DNA of 64,000 nt from Sphingobacterium sp. ML3W (GTDB lineage: Bacteria > Bacteroidota > Bacteroidia > Sphingobacteriales > Sphingobacteriaceae), in contig NZ_CP107036.1 in the NCBI RefSeq assembly GCF_029542085.1, positions 3,596,001 to 3,660,000 on the forward strand. Direction: 5' to 3'. Positions within the stretch are counted from its first letter, which is position 1. The number at the start of each line of letters is the position of its first letter. Under the pieces are notes generated by a model that did not search any database, was not told where the DNA came from, and was given only the letters and a program-made list of their open reading frames with translations. Of this stretch, positions 8,971 through 17,631 are shown piece by piece. Both the position numbers and the translations under genes were made by a program.

Positions 8971-9810
8971 TTACCGTTTCACAAACTTGGCTGCACACCA
9001 ATTATTTAAAACTTTTTTGGAGATAAATTCGAAACCTAAAGACGCAGCGGTATCACGTAACATCGCCAAATCTTCCTGTTCATAAAATCCGCTTAAGTAC
9101 AACTCTCCATTTTTATTGATACTTAAAGCATATTGTGGTAATTGTTCCAATAGAATATTTCGATTGATATTTGCTAAGATAGTATCGAAAATTCGGCCTT
9201 CTAAAACTTCGAAGGAACCACAAATAGCCTCGATATTGTCTACGGTATTAAGCAGTCTATTTTCGATCACACTGTCCACACAGATTTCATCATAATCTAC
9301 TGCCAGAACAGCATTAGCGCCTTTTTTGGACGCCAAGATCGCTAGAATACCCGTACCACAGCCCATATCCAGCACCTGCTTACCCTCAAAATCATTCTCC
9401 AAAATATATTGGAGCATCATCGATGTGGTCTGATGGTGTCCTGTTCCAAAGGACATTTTAGGATCAATGATTATTTCATAAGGGAAATCAGGTTTTGCGT
9501 CATGAAACGTAGCACGTACATAACACTGTCCACCGACTTCAATGGGATTAAAATTACTTTCCCAGAGTTTGTTCCAATTCTGGTTTTCAATTTCCTGAAC
9601 CTTATAGTCTACTTCAAGTCCTTCATCAAGATTTAGCATTAACGTTTCTAATGCTTGCAAATCAAGATTTGCAGCTGGAATATAAGCTGCAAATCCTGAT
9701 TCGGTATCTTCAAAAGTATCAAAGCCGATGTCTGCCAAATCAGATACCAATAGATCTTTTTGCCATTCCTCACCCGATAGCATTTGAAAGATAACCTCTA
9801 TGTATTTCAT
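8971..9810 (-). CDS. prmA: Ribosomal protein L11 methyltransferase
   Basis: 279-residue class I SAM-dependent methyltransferase that trimethylates ribosomal protein L11. The SAM-binding motif I is VLDMGCGTGILAILA (around residue 145), preceded by the PrmA-typical DPKMSFGTGHHQTT. The substrate-site motif ILANINRNILLEQ is near residue 210. The N-terminal about 90 residues form the L11-binding domain. It lies in an operon between tpiA (9 bases upstream) and the mpl-like gene. Confidence 0.93.
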   Translation of the reverse strand: MKYIEVIFQMLSGEEWQKDLLVSDLADIGFDTFEDTESGFAAYIPAANLDLQALETLMLNLDEGLEVDYKVQEIENQNWNKLWESNFNPIEVGGQCYVRATFHDAKPDFPYEIIIDPKMSFGTGHHQTTSMMLQYILENDFEGKQVLDMGCGTGILAILASKKGANAVLAVDYDEICVDSVIENRLLNTVDNIEAICGSFEVLEGRIFDTILANINRNILLEQLPQYALSINKNGELYLSGFYEQEDLAMLRDTAASLGFEFISKKVLNNWCAAKFVKR

Positions 9811-9819
9811 TTCTAAAAA

Positions 9820-10587
9820 TTAGCCGTTAAACACTTTGGCAATATCTATAAAATCTCTCGATTTCAAAGAAGCTCCTCCAATCAAACCACCATCAATATC
9901 TGCCTGTGCAAATAGATCCTTGGCATTGCCCGGATTACAAGACCCACCATAAAGGATACTTGTGTTATCCGCTGCTTCTTGTCCGTATTTTTCTGCGACA
10001 ACCTGACGGATAAACTGATGAACTTCTTGCGCTTGCTCTGGACTAGCCGTAAGTCCTGTGCCGATCGCCCAAACTGGCTCATAAGCCAATACGACTGCAG
10101 CAAAAGCTTCATTGGACAAATGGAACAATCCAGCTGTCAATTGTGTTTTAATTATTTCAAAGAAATCACCCGATTCACGTTCTTCTTTTGTTTCTCCGAT
10201 ACAAAATATAGGCGTCAGGCCATGTTTCAGCGCGACATCTACTTTAGCAGCCAACAACGCATCTGTTTCACCAAAATAAGCACGTCTTTCAGAGTGACCT
10301 AAGATCACATGTGAAGCACCTACCGATTTTACCTGACCTGCTGAAATCTCACCTGTGTATGCTCCAGACTCCGCCTGATGAATATTTTGTGCACCAATAT
10401 TCACATTAGCAACATTCTTAGATAATTGCCCAAGACTTGACAAGTGGATGAAAGGGCTACAAACAACCAGTTCCTGATTTCCAATTACTTCATCTTTGGC
10501 CATATTGATAATTTCAGAGAATAAACTTAATCCTGATTGATAGTCTAAATTCATTTTCCAATTACCAGCTACGATTTTCTTACGCAT
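9820..10587 (-). CDS. tpiA: Triosephosphate isomerase
   Basis: 255-residue TIM-barrel enzyme that interconverts dihydroxyacetone phosphate and glyceraldehyde 3-phosphate in glycolysis. Active-site residues are visible: the lysine in AGNWKMN (K11), the histidine in ILGHSERR (about 98) and the glutamate in AYEPVWAIGTG (about 170). The phosphate-binding ILYGGS segment is near residue 212. Full length. It starts 5 bases after the end of the GlmU-like gene, so translation may be coupled. Confidence 0.97.
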   Translation of the reverse strand: MRKKIVAGNWKMNLDYQSGLSLFSEIINMAKDEVIGNQELVVCSPFIHLSSLGQLSKNVANVNIGAQNIHQAESGAYTGEISAGQVKSVGASHVILGHSERRAYFGETDALLAAKVDVALKHGLTPIFCIGETKEERESGDFFEIIKTQLTAGLFHLSNEAFAAVVLAYEPVWAIGTGLTASPEQAQEVHQFIRQVVAEKYGQEAADNTSILYGGSCNPGNAKDLFAQADIDGGLIGGASLKSRDFIDIAKVFNG

Positions 10588-10592
10588 GATTT

Positions 10593-11765
10593 TTACGATT
10601 TAATTATATTTTTGTTAAGTTGATTCAATTCCCTTATGAGCCGTTCCGGTAGTTCCTCATTTTTCGACATATATAGCGCTTCCAGATACTCCATAAACTT
10701 ATCAAAGTTATAGATCTGTGTATCTCCATTGAACACCCAGGCAAACGACGGTACAAATTTAGCATAAAAACTTGTATCTGCTAGCATACTTGCAATTCCA
10801 ATTACAGTTCCGGTATTGAAAGATGAGTTGATCCCCGCTCGTGTATAGTCACCTACAAAAACGCCACACTTCAATAAGCCTGTATCTCTAAAGTCTTCCA
10901 GTTTATAATCATAGATCGTTACCGTTTTTAGATTGTTTTTTAGATTTGAATTGGATGTTCCTGCACCGAGATTACACCAGTCACCAATGACCGAACAGCC
11001 CAAATAGCCGTGATGACCTTTTGCTGAGAAGTCACCAATAACTGAATTACCTACCTCACCACCTACAACACTCTGCTTACCAACAGATACATTCCCATAG
11101 ATTGTTGCGCCCATTTTCACGACAGCCCCCTTCCCTAGGTATAAAGGCCCCCGCAGATATGCTCCTTCCATAATTGTAACACCTTCATCAATGTAAATGG
11201 GTCCAGTGGTCGAGTTGAGTGTCACACACTCCATCGTGACCTGTTCAGCAATGTAAAAATCCGTACCCAGCAACCGGTTTGTCGGAGAGACTGTCACAGC
11301 GGCTGTCTTTTTTGCTAAAAGGTTGAAATCATTGACAATTTCAGCGCCCGTTAATAAAAACAGGTCCTCTACCCCTTTCAACAAAGATATGGTGTCATCA
11401 GCATCCTTTAATTTAAAGGTACCCTCTTGATGATATCGCCAGGCGAAGACTGTTCCATTTTGTTGTAAGGCCTCTCCCGCTTCCATTGCAGTAATAGCCC
11501 GCAATAAGCCCTCAGATGGAATAATATTCTCGGACAGGCATACAATACTATCTTCCAGAACATCACCTTCAACAAACTCTAATTTGAACACCTGAGCCAA
11601 CCTATACCATTTCTCCCTTAGTGTCAGTATACCGACACGTAAGTCAAGACAGGATTTAATAAAGGTAAAAGGATATAAACTCTTTTTATCAAAAGAAGTC
11701 AGCGGGAAAGTGAGCTTATCCAACGGTCGGATAGCATCAAAACAATCTACAAAAAAGATTTTCAC
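10593..11765 (-). CDS. GlmU-like putative sugar nucleotidyltransferase
   Basis: About 390 residues if translation starts at the GTG at 11765 (VKIFFVDCFDAIRPL). An upstream ATG at 11795 would add MSGFFYYFYF, but those bases form the stem and T-tract of the rpmE terminator, so I reject it. The N-terminal half is a degenerate nucleotidyltransferase-like domain. From about residue 160 a left-handed beta-helix carries hexapeptide repeats (GPIYIDEGVTIMEG, GAVVKMGATIYG) as in the acetyltransferase half of GlmU. Members of this Bacteroidota family usually lie in housekeeping operons. Substrate and activity are not established. First gene of the operon with tpiA, prmA and the mpl-like gene. Confidence 0.75.
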   Translation of the reverse strand: MKIFFVDCFDAIRPLDKLTFPLTSFDKKSLYPFTFIKSCLDLRVGILTLREKWYRLAQVFKLEFVEGDVLEDSIVCLSENIIPSEGLLRAITAMEAGEALQQNGTVFAWRYHQEGTFKLKDADDTISLLKGVEDLFLLTGAEIVNDFNLLAKKTAAVTVSPTNRLLGTDFYIAEQVTMECVTLNSTTGPIYIDEGVTIMEGAYLRGPLYLGKGAVVKMGATIYGNVSVGKQSVVGGEVGNSVIGDFSAKGHHGYLGCSVIGDWCNLGAGTSNSNLKNNLKTVTIYDYKLEDFRDTGLLKCGVFVGDYTRAGINSSFNTGTVIGIASMLADTSFYAKFVPSFAWVFNGDTQIYNFDKFMEYLEALYMSKNEELPERLIRELNQLNKNIIKS

Positions 11766-11777
11766 AAAATAAAAATA

Positions 11778-11812
11778 ATAAAAAAAACCCGACAAATAAC
11801 ATTTATCGAGTT
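11778..11812 (-). terminator. Terminator after rpmE, overlapping the next gene's false start
   Basis: On the minus strand a 12-bp stem (AACTCGATAAAT pairing with ATTTGTCGGGTT through some G-T pairs) closes a 3-base loop and runs into a T8 tract. It lies 30 bases past the rpmE stop and just before the GlmU-like GTG start. Confidence 0.8.
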
Positions 11813-11843
11813 CTTAATATTGTAATATACAGATCTGCTACAA

Positions 11844-12092
11844 TTATTTTTTGTTGTAACGGCTACGGAATTTGTCGATACGTCCAGCAGTATCAACCAA
11901 TTTCATTTTACCTGTATAGAAAGGGTGTGATGTATGAGAAATCTCTAATTTTACAACTGGATACTCATTACCATCTTCCCACTGAATAGTCTCTTTCGTG
12001 TCAACACAAGATTTAGTAATAAAAGCATAGTCGTTTGACATATCTTTAAATACAACTAATCTGTAATTTGAAGGATGCAAATCTTTTTTCAT
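11844..12092 (-). CDS. rpmE2: 50S ribosomal protein L31, type B
   Basis: 82-residue ribosomal protein of the large subunit. The sequence begins [15 protein letters not shown] and contains [21 protein letters not shown], typical of type B L31. The zinc-binding cysteines of type A L31 are missing (only one cysteine, in KSCVDTKE), as expected for the C-minus form. Own promoter and own terminator, so probably a single-gene unit. Confidence 0.96.
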   Translation of the reverse strand: MKKDLHPSNYRLVVFKDMSNDYAFITKSCVDTKETIQWEDGNEYPVVKLEISHTSHPFYTGKMKLVDTAGRIDKFRSRYNKK

Positions 12093-12128
12093 TATTATTA
12101 TGATTACGTATATTCAATTATTGAGGTG

Positions 12129-12159
12129 CAAAGATAATTTATAAAAATGTAATTTGCAA
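12129..12159 (-). promoter_or_regulatory. rpmE2 promoter
   Basis: On the minus strand TTG (12157-12159) is followed after 20 bases by TATCTTTG (12129-12136), a good match to the Bacteroidota -33/-7 promoter. The predicted leader is about 30 bases. Confidence 0.6.
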
Positions 12160-12319
12160 CAATTGCAAAGAATAATTCGCTGAATTTTTCCACACTTTCA
12201 GTTACCGGCACTTAAACGGTTACAAATGTAACAATCTTTATTTATCCGCCAAGAATTATTTTGTTTTCCAAGTTTTTTCTCCTAACTTAACTTACTACAA
12301 TTAAATCATTTACATAATT

Positions 12320-12658
12320 ATGAGCAAATTAGATGAAAAAATTGCTGCATATACTGCAGAATCCAAAAAACTAGGTCTATCACTAGATGATGCGTTTATT
12401 GCAAAAGTGACAAAAGGAATGGGACCTTCCATTTACAATGCAGATTCAGAAACTATTGCAGCATCAGATCCCGAGGAGCTTAATCGTGTCAAGCAAAATT
12501 TCCTGATCAAAAAATTAGGTCTTAAAGATGGTCCTGATTTAGACAAGGCATTAGAAGAGGTTATTACCGCTATTGGTAAATCCAATAAAAATAAATACCG
12601 TGTTTTGGTGTATGCTTTATTGGCAAAAAAATTCAAAAAAGAATCTGTTTACCAATAA
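12320..12658 (+). CDS. DUF2853 family protein
   Basis: 112-residue, mostly helical cytosolic protein of the DUF2853 family, whose role is unknown. The family-typical segments are KLDEKIAAYTAESKKLGL at the start, GPSIYNADSETIAASDP in the middle and KYRVLVYALLAKKF near the end. No signal peptide or membrane segment. It converges with the gene at 12685, and the two stops lie only about 27 bases apart with no obvious terminator between them. Confidence 0.85.
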   Translation: MSKLDEKIAAYTAESKKLGLSLDDAFIAKVTKGMGPSIYNADSETIAASDPEELNRVKQNFLIKKLGLKDGPDLDKALEEVITAIGKSNKNKYRVLVYALLAKKFKKESVYQ

Positions 12659-12684
12659 GCATCAACATTTTAATAATCCAACTT

Positions 12685-13350
12685 CTATCCAAAAATCAAT
12701 TCCCCAAAGAATTGAGGTAAATGGAAATTAGGGGTTGGATTATCTACTTTATTCCATGACAGAAAATGCGGACTTTTTAGGTTGTCACCACACTTGTAGA
12801 AGTTCCCATGTATTTTCTTCCCTTTCAGATCACTTGTATCATTAAATTTAAAGACAGCCAGTGGAATGACTTGGATCATACTCCAACGCCTGTCAGTGCC
12901 ACTATGCCGTTCAATCATGGAGAATGCCTGCACCGTCTCAATCTCCGCCGCACTGAGCCTATTTCTCGTTGATTTATCAGGAGTGCCGTAGCCGATCAGT
13001 CCTGTTCCTATCAAATTAAACTCAATATTATAATAATGATTATAATAATGCTTACGATCGTCAAACGAAACGAAAAGCTCTACACAACTATCCTCCCATA
13101 CATTTTGATTCACCTCCGCATAATTTCCACGCAATTGCTCTTCTGCGACATCAAACTGCAACAGCAATGCTTTTTGTGTGTAACCAATTTTAAATCGCAC
13201 CTGCGGCTTGTAAGGATACGACTCGCTCCAATTACTATATTCCAATGTATTCCATTCCAAATCTTTGACAAGATCCGAAAGCTGATTAAAATTGTGACTG
13301 CCGGTCAAATCTGATGCAATAGGCAGAATGGTTAGTTTCTTCATATACAA
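12685..13350 (-). CDS. Carbohydrate-binding family 9-like protein
   Basis: 221 residues of a beta-sandwich fold related to carbohydrate-binding module family 9. Recognisable parts are WNTLEYSNWSESYPYKPQVRFKIGYT (shown here only by its start and end: WNTLEYSNW, VRFKIGYT), then WEDSCVELFVSFDD near residue 90 and the closing NFHLPQFFGEL. No signal peptide is evident, so it may act in the cytosol or be exported another way. It lies on the same strand as, and about 70 bases downstream of, the APH-type kinase, separated by a terminator hairpin. A sugar-related role fits the neighbourhood, but no ligand can be assigned. Confidence 0.75.
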   Translation of the reverse strand: MYMKKLTILPIASDLTGSHNFNQLSDLVKDLEWNTLEYSNWSESYPYKPQVRFKIGYTQKALLLQFDVAEEQLRGNYAEVNQNVWEDSCVELFVSFDDRKHYYNHYYNIEFNLIGTGLIGYGTPDKSTRNRLSAAEIETVQAFSMIERHSGTDRRWSMIQVIPLAVFKFNDTSDLKGKKIHGNFYKCGDNLKSPHFLSWNKVDNPTPNFHLPQFFGELIFG

Positions 13351-13361
13351 TAAAGTTAAGA

Positions 13362-13398
13362 AAAAGAAGCTTCATCATCAGATGGAAGCTTCTCAAAA
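13362..13398 (-). terminator. Terminator after the APH-family kinase gene
   Basis: Arms AGAAGCTTC and GAAGCTTCT with extra pairing of ATC and GAT. On the minus strand a TTTTTC tract follows. It lies about 20 to 55 bases past the stop of the kinase gene. Confidence 0.7.
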
Positions 13399-13418
13399 AT
13401 ATTAAAGGTATAAAATCG

Positions 13419-14525
13419 TTAAATACAATCAAAAATTACCTTTCTCATAAATTCCTCATTCTTTTCCATCTCCTCTACCAATTTCAGCTGTGTATTGGTG
13501 CGTACCAAATTATGTTCGTCATATTTGGTTTTATAATAGTGGTCACCCTCGATATAATCAGTCAAGAAACGTACACCTTGCATATAAGGCAACAAAAATG
13601 CGCCATCCACTAAAGTTTCTTTTTCCAGTGTAGTCAAAAATTCGTTTGCTTCTTCCAAATACCCTTCCGCATAAGCCTTATACAACGAAAGGTTCAGCAC
13701 GATTTTCGATATATCCTTCTCATCTTCAGCAACGGGGTTAATAATGGTGCGGATGGCATCCCCAAAATCATAGGCCACATACCCTGGCATTACTGTATCC
13801 AAATCAATTACACATTGCATTTTATCATGAACGTCAAGCAATACGTTGTTAAACTTTGTATCGTTATGTGTGATACGTAGCGGCAATGCACCTTTATTTC
13901 CCAAATCCAGAATCGTCTTCATGCGGTCTTCACGGCTAAAGATAAAATCCAGCTTATCTTGCACCAGACGAACACGTTGGCAGACATCTTTTGCGATAGC
14001 CTTTCTCAGGTTATCAAGTCGGAATTCTACATTATGAAAATTAGGAAGCACCTCCACAATACGGGAAGCATCCAGGTCAGAAAGCTGTTTCTGGAACAGT
14101 CCAAAAGCACGTCCGCCTTCCGCCGCCTGCACTTCTGTCTCTACAATATCATAACTCTTCGTATCCTCGATCAGGATAAACATACGCCAGTAATTCCCGG
14201 TACTATCCGTTGTATATAACTTGCCCTCCAGTGTAGGAATGATCGTCAGAACATGATCACTAACCTGCTTGCCGTCGGCAACTTTTACTTTTTTGCTGAG
14301 GTGTTTTGTTACGATTTCAATATTATGCATCAAGCCGTCCACATTTGGAAAAACGTGATGGTTAATGCGTTGCAATAAATGCGATATTCCACGATCTATA
14401 GAGGTAATTACACGATAAGTATCATTGATATGACCAGAACCAAAAGGCTGCACTGAAATGATATCTCCTTCTAATGTGAATTGTTTTGCTGCGTTCTCTA
14501 CTACTAATTGGTTAAAATCAGACAT
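13419..14525 (-). CDS. APH-family small-molecule kinase, N-acetylhexosamine 1-kinase-like
   Basis: 368 residues of the aminoglycoside phosphotransferase/choline kinase fold. The catalytic loop is THNDTKFNNVLLD (around residue 218) and the metal-binding segment is VIDLDTVMPG followed by YDFGDAIRT. The N-terminus with PFGSGHINDTYRV matches the family of N-acetylhexosamine 1-kinases (NahK) more than drug-resistance enzymes. It is divergent from a GH109-type glycosidase, which would release GalNAc, so a kinase for the freed amino sugar is a sensible guess. Substrate remains inference. Two LacI-type operators lie in the shared upstream region. Confidence 0.78.
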   Translation of the reverse strand: MSDFNQLVVENAAKQFTLEGDIISVQPFGSGHINDTYRVITSIDRGISHLLQRINHHVFPNVDGLMHNIEIVTKHLSKKVKVADGKQVSDHVLTIIPTLEGKLYTTDSTGNYWRMFILIEDTKSYDIVETEVQAAEGGRAFGLFQKQLSDLDASRIVEVLPNFHNVEFRLDNLRKAIAKDVCQRVRLVQDKLDFIFSREDRMKTILDLGNKGALPLRITHNDTKFNNVLLDVHDKMQCVIDLDTVMPGYVAYDFGDAIRTIINPVAEDEKDISKIVLNLSLYKAYAEGYLEEANEFLTTLEKETLVDGAFLLPYMQGVRFLTDYIEGDHYYKTKYDEHNLVRTNTQLKLVEEMEKNEEFMRKVIFDCI

Positions 14526-14602
14526 TAAACTATGTTTTTTAAATCATCAATGTGCTTGCAATATCATAAATTGAATTAATAAATGATAATTTTTATTTCA
14601 AT

Positions 14603-14644
14603 CAAACGATTGCATGAAATTTAATAAATTTAAACAATCGTTTG
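14603..14644. promoter_or_regulatory. Paired LacI-type operators between kinase and glycosidase genes
   Basis: CAAACGATTG (14603-14612) and its exact reverse complement CAATCGTTTG (14635-14644) flank an A/T-rich 22-base spacer. Each has the CG-centred half-palindrome typical of LacI/GalR-family operators (TGnAAnCGnTTnCA). Such arrays usually bind sugar-responsive repressors. No LacI-family gene lies in the window. Confidence 0.6.
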
Positions 14645-14671
14645 CACTTTCATTTATAGCAAATGAAATAA

Positions 14672-14679
14672 TATATTTG
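14672..14679 (+). promoter_or_regulatory. Putative -7 element of the GH109-type gene
   Basis: TATATTTG matches TAnnTTTG. A weak TTTC sits 20 bases upstream, and the second LacI-type operator ends 27 bases upstream. Predicted leader of about 75 bases. Confidence 0.5.
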
Positions 14680-14757
14680 TTGATAAGAGCCAGTCACATA
14701 GACGGTTCTTATTTTAAGATAAATAACTAATATACAAACTCCTCATATCTCAAAACA

Positions 14758-16104
14758 ATGGATAGAAGAAATTTTATTAAATCAACTGCCATCACTACCG
14801 CTGGAATCGGCGTTCTTTCAAGCACAGACTTATTTGCTCAAACAAACGGGAAGATAAAAATCGGCTTTATCGGGGTTGGCCTTCGTGGACGTAATCACGT
14901 TCAGATTGCCTTACATAGAGACGATTTAGAAATTGTGGCAATATGTGATACACAAGAAGAATCTCTTGCACAATGCCGTAAACAGTTCAATGAGAAAGGC
15001 ACCAAACTTCCGAAAGAGTATACTGGAGGCGTTGATGCTTATAAAAAAATGTTGAGCAGCGAAAAATTAGATGCCGTTATCATCGCAACACCTTGGCAAT
15101 TTCACAAAGACCAAGCTATTGATGCCATGAAAGCGGGTTTATATGTAGGTTGTGAGGTTATCGCAGGCTTGACCGTACAAGATCACTGGGATGTCGTAAA
15201 AGCTTCTGAAGAGACAGGAAAACCTTACATGACATTGGAAAATGTTGCTTTCCGTCGCGATGTGCTTGCTGTACTAAATATGCACAGACAAGGTTTATTC
15301 GGCGAATTGTTACATCTTGAAGGTGGTTATCAACATGATTTACGCGAAGTTCTATTCAATGATGGAAAGAGTTATTACGGTCATGGTGTAGAGTACGGAC
15401 CAAAAGCACTTTCTGAAGCACAATGGCGTACACAGTTCAACATTGACCAAGATGGTGACCTTTACCCAACACATGGTTTAGGTCCAATCATGCAATTTGT
15501 TGACATCAACAAAGGCAATAGATTTACACACATCACATCTTACTCAAGTAAGGCACGTGGTTTGGCGGCTTATGTGAATAAAGTATCACCAGGACACGCT
15601 AACAGCAAGCTGAACTATAAAAACGGCGACATTACACAAACGATGTTACAATGTGCAAATGGTGAAACAATGTTGTTAACACATGATACCCATTTACCAA
15701 GACCATATTCTATCGGTTTCCGCGTACAGGGTACAGACGGTATCTGGATGGACGTAGCTAAAGGTATCCATATCGAAGGTAAATCAAAACCACATACTTG
15801 GGATCCGGCAGACGAATGGGTTAAAAAATACGACCACCCTATCTGGAAGAAATACGAAGAATTAGCAACTGGCTCAGGTCACGGTGGTATGGACTGGTTT
15901 GTATTCAATGCTTTTATCCAAGCTGTAAAACAAAAAGTTCAAACGCCAATTGACGTTTATGATTCAGTAACGATGAGTGCAGTATTCCCACTTTCTACAG
16001 AATCTATCAAAAAAGGTAATAAAACTTTAGAGTTCCCAGATTTCACAAAAGGGAAGTGGAAGACAAAGAAAAACACCTTTATGCTTGACGATAGCGGTAT
16101 GTAA
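14758..16104 (+). CDS. Gfo/Idh/MocA-fold protein, GH109-type glycosidase
   Basis: 448 residues. The N-terminus MDRRNFIKSTAITTAG carries a twin-arginine signal ending near LFAQ, so it should be exported folded with its cofactor. The NAD-binding loop is GFIGVGLRGRNH (about residues 36-48). The segment YPTHGLGPIMQ (about residue 240) is typical of GH109 enzymes, alpha-N-acetylgalactosaminidases that use NAD+ in the retaining mechanism. Other family members are plain oxidoreductases, so GalNAc release is likely but not certain. It is divergent from an N-acetylhexosamine-kinase-like gene under LacI-type operators, which supports an amino-sugar role. Confidence 0.82.
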   Translation: MDRRNFIKSTAITTAGIGVLSSTDLFAQTNGKIKIGFIGVGLRGRNHVQIALHRDDLEIVAICDTQEESLAQCRKQFNEKGTKLPKEYTGGVDAYKKMLSSEKLDAVIIATPWQFHKDQAIDAMKAGLYVGCEVIAGLTVQDHWDVVKASEETGKPYMTLENVAFRRDVLAVLNMHRQGLFGELLHLEGGYQHDLREVLFNDGKSYYGHGVEYGPKALSEAQWRTQFNIDQDGDLYPTHGLGPIMQFVDINKGNRFTHITSYSSKARGLAAYVNKVSPGHANSKLNYKNGDITQTMLQCANGETMLLTHDTHLPRPYSIGFRVQGTDGIWMDVAKGIHIEGKSKPHTWDPADEWVKKYDHPIWKKYEELATGSGHGGMDWFVFNAFIQAVKQKVQTPIDVYDSVTMSAVFPLSTESIKKGNKTLEFPDFTKGKWKTKKNTFMLDDSGM

Positions 16105-16122
16105 TATCAAAAAATAGTATAA

Positions 16123-16166
16123 ACCAACGAAGCTGTATCCCGAAAAGATACAGCTTCTTTCGTTAT
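16123..16166 (+). terminator. Terminator after the GH109-type gene
   Basis: Stem AAGCTGTATC / GATACAGCTT with a 7-base loop, extended outward by AACG / CGTT. A TTCTTTC tract follows. Confidence 0.7.
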
Positions 16167-16251
16167 GGTATTTAATATAATACCGATAGTTCTACTATTT
16201 AGGCTGCCTTTTTCTTAAATTAGCGTTCACAAACAATTTTTCCATAACATT

Positions 16252-17544
16252 ATGCTCACCGAAGCAATTATAATCTTAGTACTAATCATCTTAAATGGAA
16301 TCCTGTCTGCTTCCGAAATTTCAATTGTTTCCAGCAGAAAGGCGCGCTTACAGGCCGAGAGCGATAAGAATAATCCAGCTGCCAAGATTGCACTACATCT
16401 CAAGGAATCCCCCAATAGCTTCCTATCCACAGTACAAATTGGGATTACGCTAATTGGTATCTTAACAGGTTTCTTTTCGGGTGGTAGCATCTCTGCCTAC
16501 CTGATCGAAGTTTTTAATAAATCAAGTATACTCGCCCCCTATAGCCACGAGTTAGCAGTTGTTTTGGTGGTGCTGATCATTACCTATTTTTCTTTGGTTC
16601 TTGGCGAACTGGTACCCAAGCGTATTGGCATGGCTATTCCTGAAAAATATGCTATGTTCATTGCTTACCCCATGAACTTGCTCAGCAAGATTGTCAGACC
16701 ATTTGTCTGGTTATTGAGTGCCTCTACTGAGTTTATTGTCAAGATCCTCAATATCAAAAGTACGGGAAACAGTGTTACCGAAGAAGAGATCAAGGCATTG
16801 GTGGACGAGGGGGTTGATAGTGGTGTAATTGAAGGTATTGAACACGACATCGTGGATCGTCTTCTCAGCTTAGGCGACAAAAAAGCTATCAATCTGATGA
16901 CTCACCGCAAGAATATTGTATTTCTGGATCTTGAAGATAGTTTTGAAGAAAACAGGCAGATTATCCTTGACAATGACCATTCCATTTATCCTGTTTGCGA
17001 AGGTGGACTGGACAATATCAAAGGTGTTGTTCATGTCAAATCTCTGCTTAGACAGTGTTTTCAAGACAAACCCTTTGATCTCAGGGAACTTCTGCTGCCG
17101 ATCAAGTTCGTCAACGAATTCAGTCCTTCATATAGTATTATGAATGCGCTGAGGACATCGCAGGTGCACCAAGCCGTGGTTATTGACGAATATGGCTCTC
17201 CACAAGGTATTATTACACTACGCGATATCGTAGGCGACCTGGTTGGTAACATTACCGAAAGCGATATCAGTGTACGCCCCAAAATGCGTCAATTGGAAAG
17301 TGGCGACTATGTTGTTGATGGCCAATATCAGATCGAGGATCTCCTGGATGAATTTGAGGTAGGCCTTTCAGAAGAAGACGAGGACGACATCAACAATGTC
17401 ACGACAGTCGGAGGCCTGGTATTTTTATTACTGGATCACGTCCCTGAGGAGGGCGAACGTGTACGCTTCAAAAATATGATATTTGAAGTATTGGACATGG
17501 ATGGCAATCGTATAGATAAGCTGTTATTAAAAATCGAGGAATAA
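16252..17544 (+). CDS. CNNM/CorC-HlyC family membrane protein with CBS domains
   Basis: 430 residues. The N-terminal CNNM (DUF21) domain with about four membrane segments spans residues 1-190 (SASEISIVSSRKARL, LVLGELVPKRIGMA). A CBS pair at roughly 205-335 includes GVVHVKSLLR and DEYGSPQGIITLRDIVGDLVG, and a CorC/HlyC domain covers 345-430. Relatives are tied to magnesium or cobalt efflux and are often mislabelled hemolysins. Full length. It is followed by a very strong bidirectional terminator and is probably monocistronic. Confidence 0.9.
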   Translation: MLTEAIIILVLIILNGILSASEISIVSSRKARLQAESDKNNPAAKIALHLKESPNSFLSTVQIGITLIGILTGFFSGGSISAYLIEVFNKSSILAPYSHELAVVLVVLIITYFSLVLGELVPKRIGMAIPEKYAMFIAYPMNLLSKIVRPFVWLLSASTEFIVKILNIKSTGNSVTEEEIKALVDEGVDSGVIEGIEHDIVDRLLSLGDKKAINLMTHRKNIVFLDLEDSFEENRQIILDNDHSIYPVCEGGLDNIKGVVHVKSLLRQCFQDKPFDLRELLLPIKFVNEFSPSYSIMNALRTSQVHQAVVIDEYGSPQGIITLRDIVGDLVGNITESDISVRPKMRQLESGDYVVDGQYQIEDLLDEFEVGLSEEDEDDINNVTTVGGLVFLLLDHVPEEGERVRFKNMIFEVLDMDGNRIDKLLLKIEE

Positions 17545-17563
17545 AACAAAGTTTATCACTTTC

Positions 17564-17611
17564 AATAACAATAAAGGGCCGATCATGTATGATCGGCCCT
17601 TTATTGTTATT
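17564..17611. terminator. Long bidirectional terminator
   Basis: A perfect 22-bp inverted repeat around a 4-base loop. The core GGGCCGATCA / TGATCGGCCC is flanked by A/T arms on both sides. It separates converging genes at 17544 and 17632, so it can serve both strands. Confidence 0.88.
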
Positions 17612-17631
17612 CTAATTTTAAGACAGTTATC

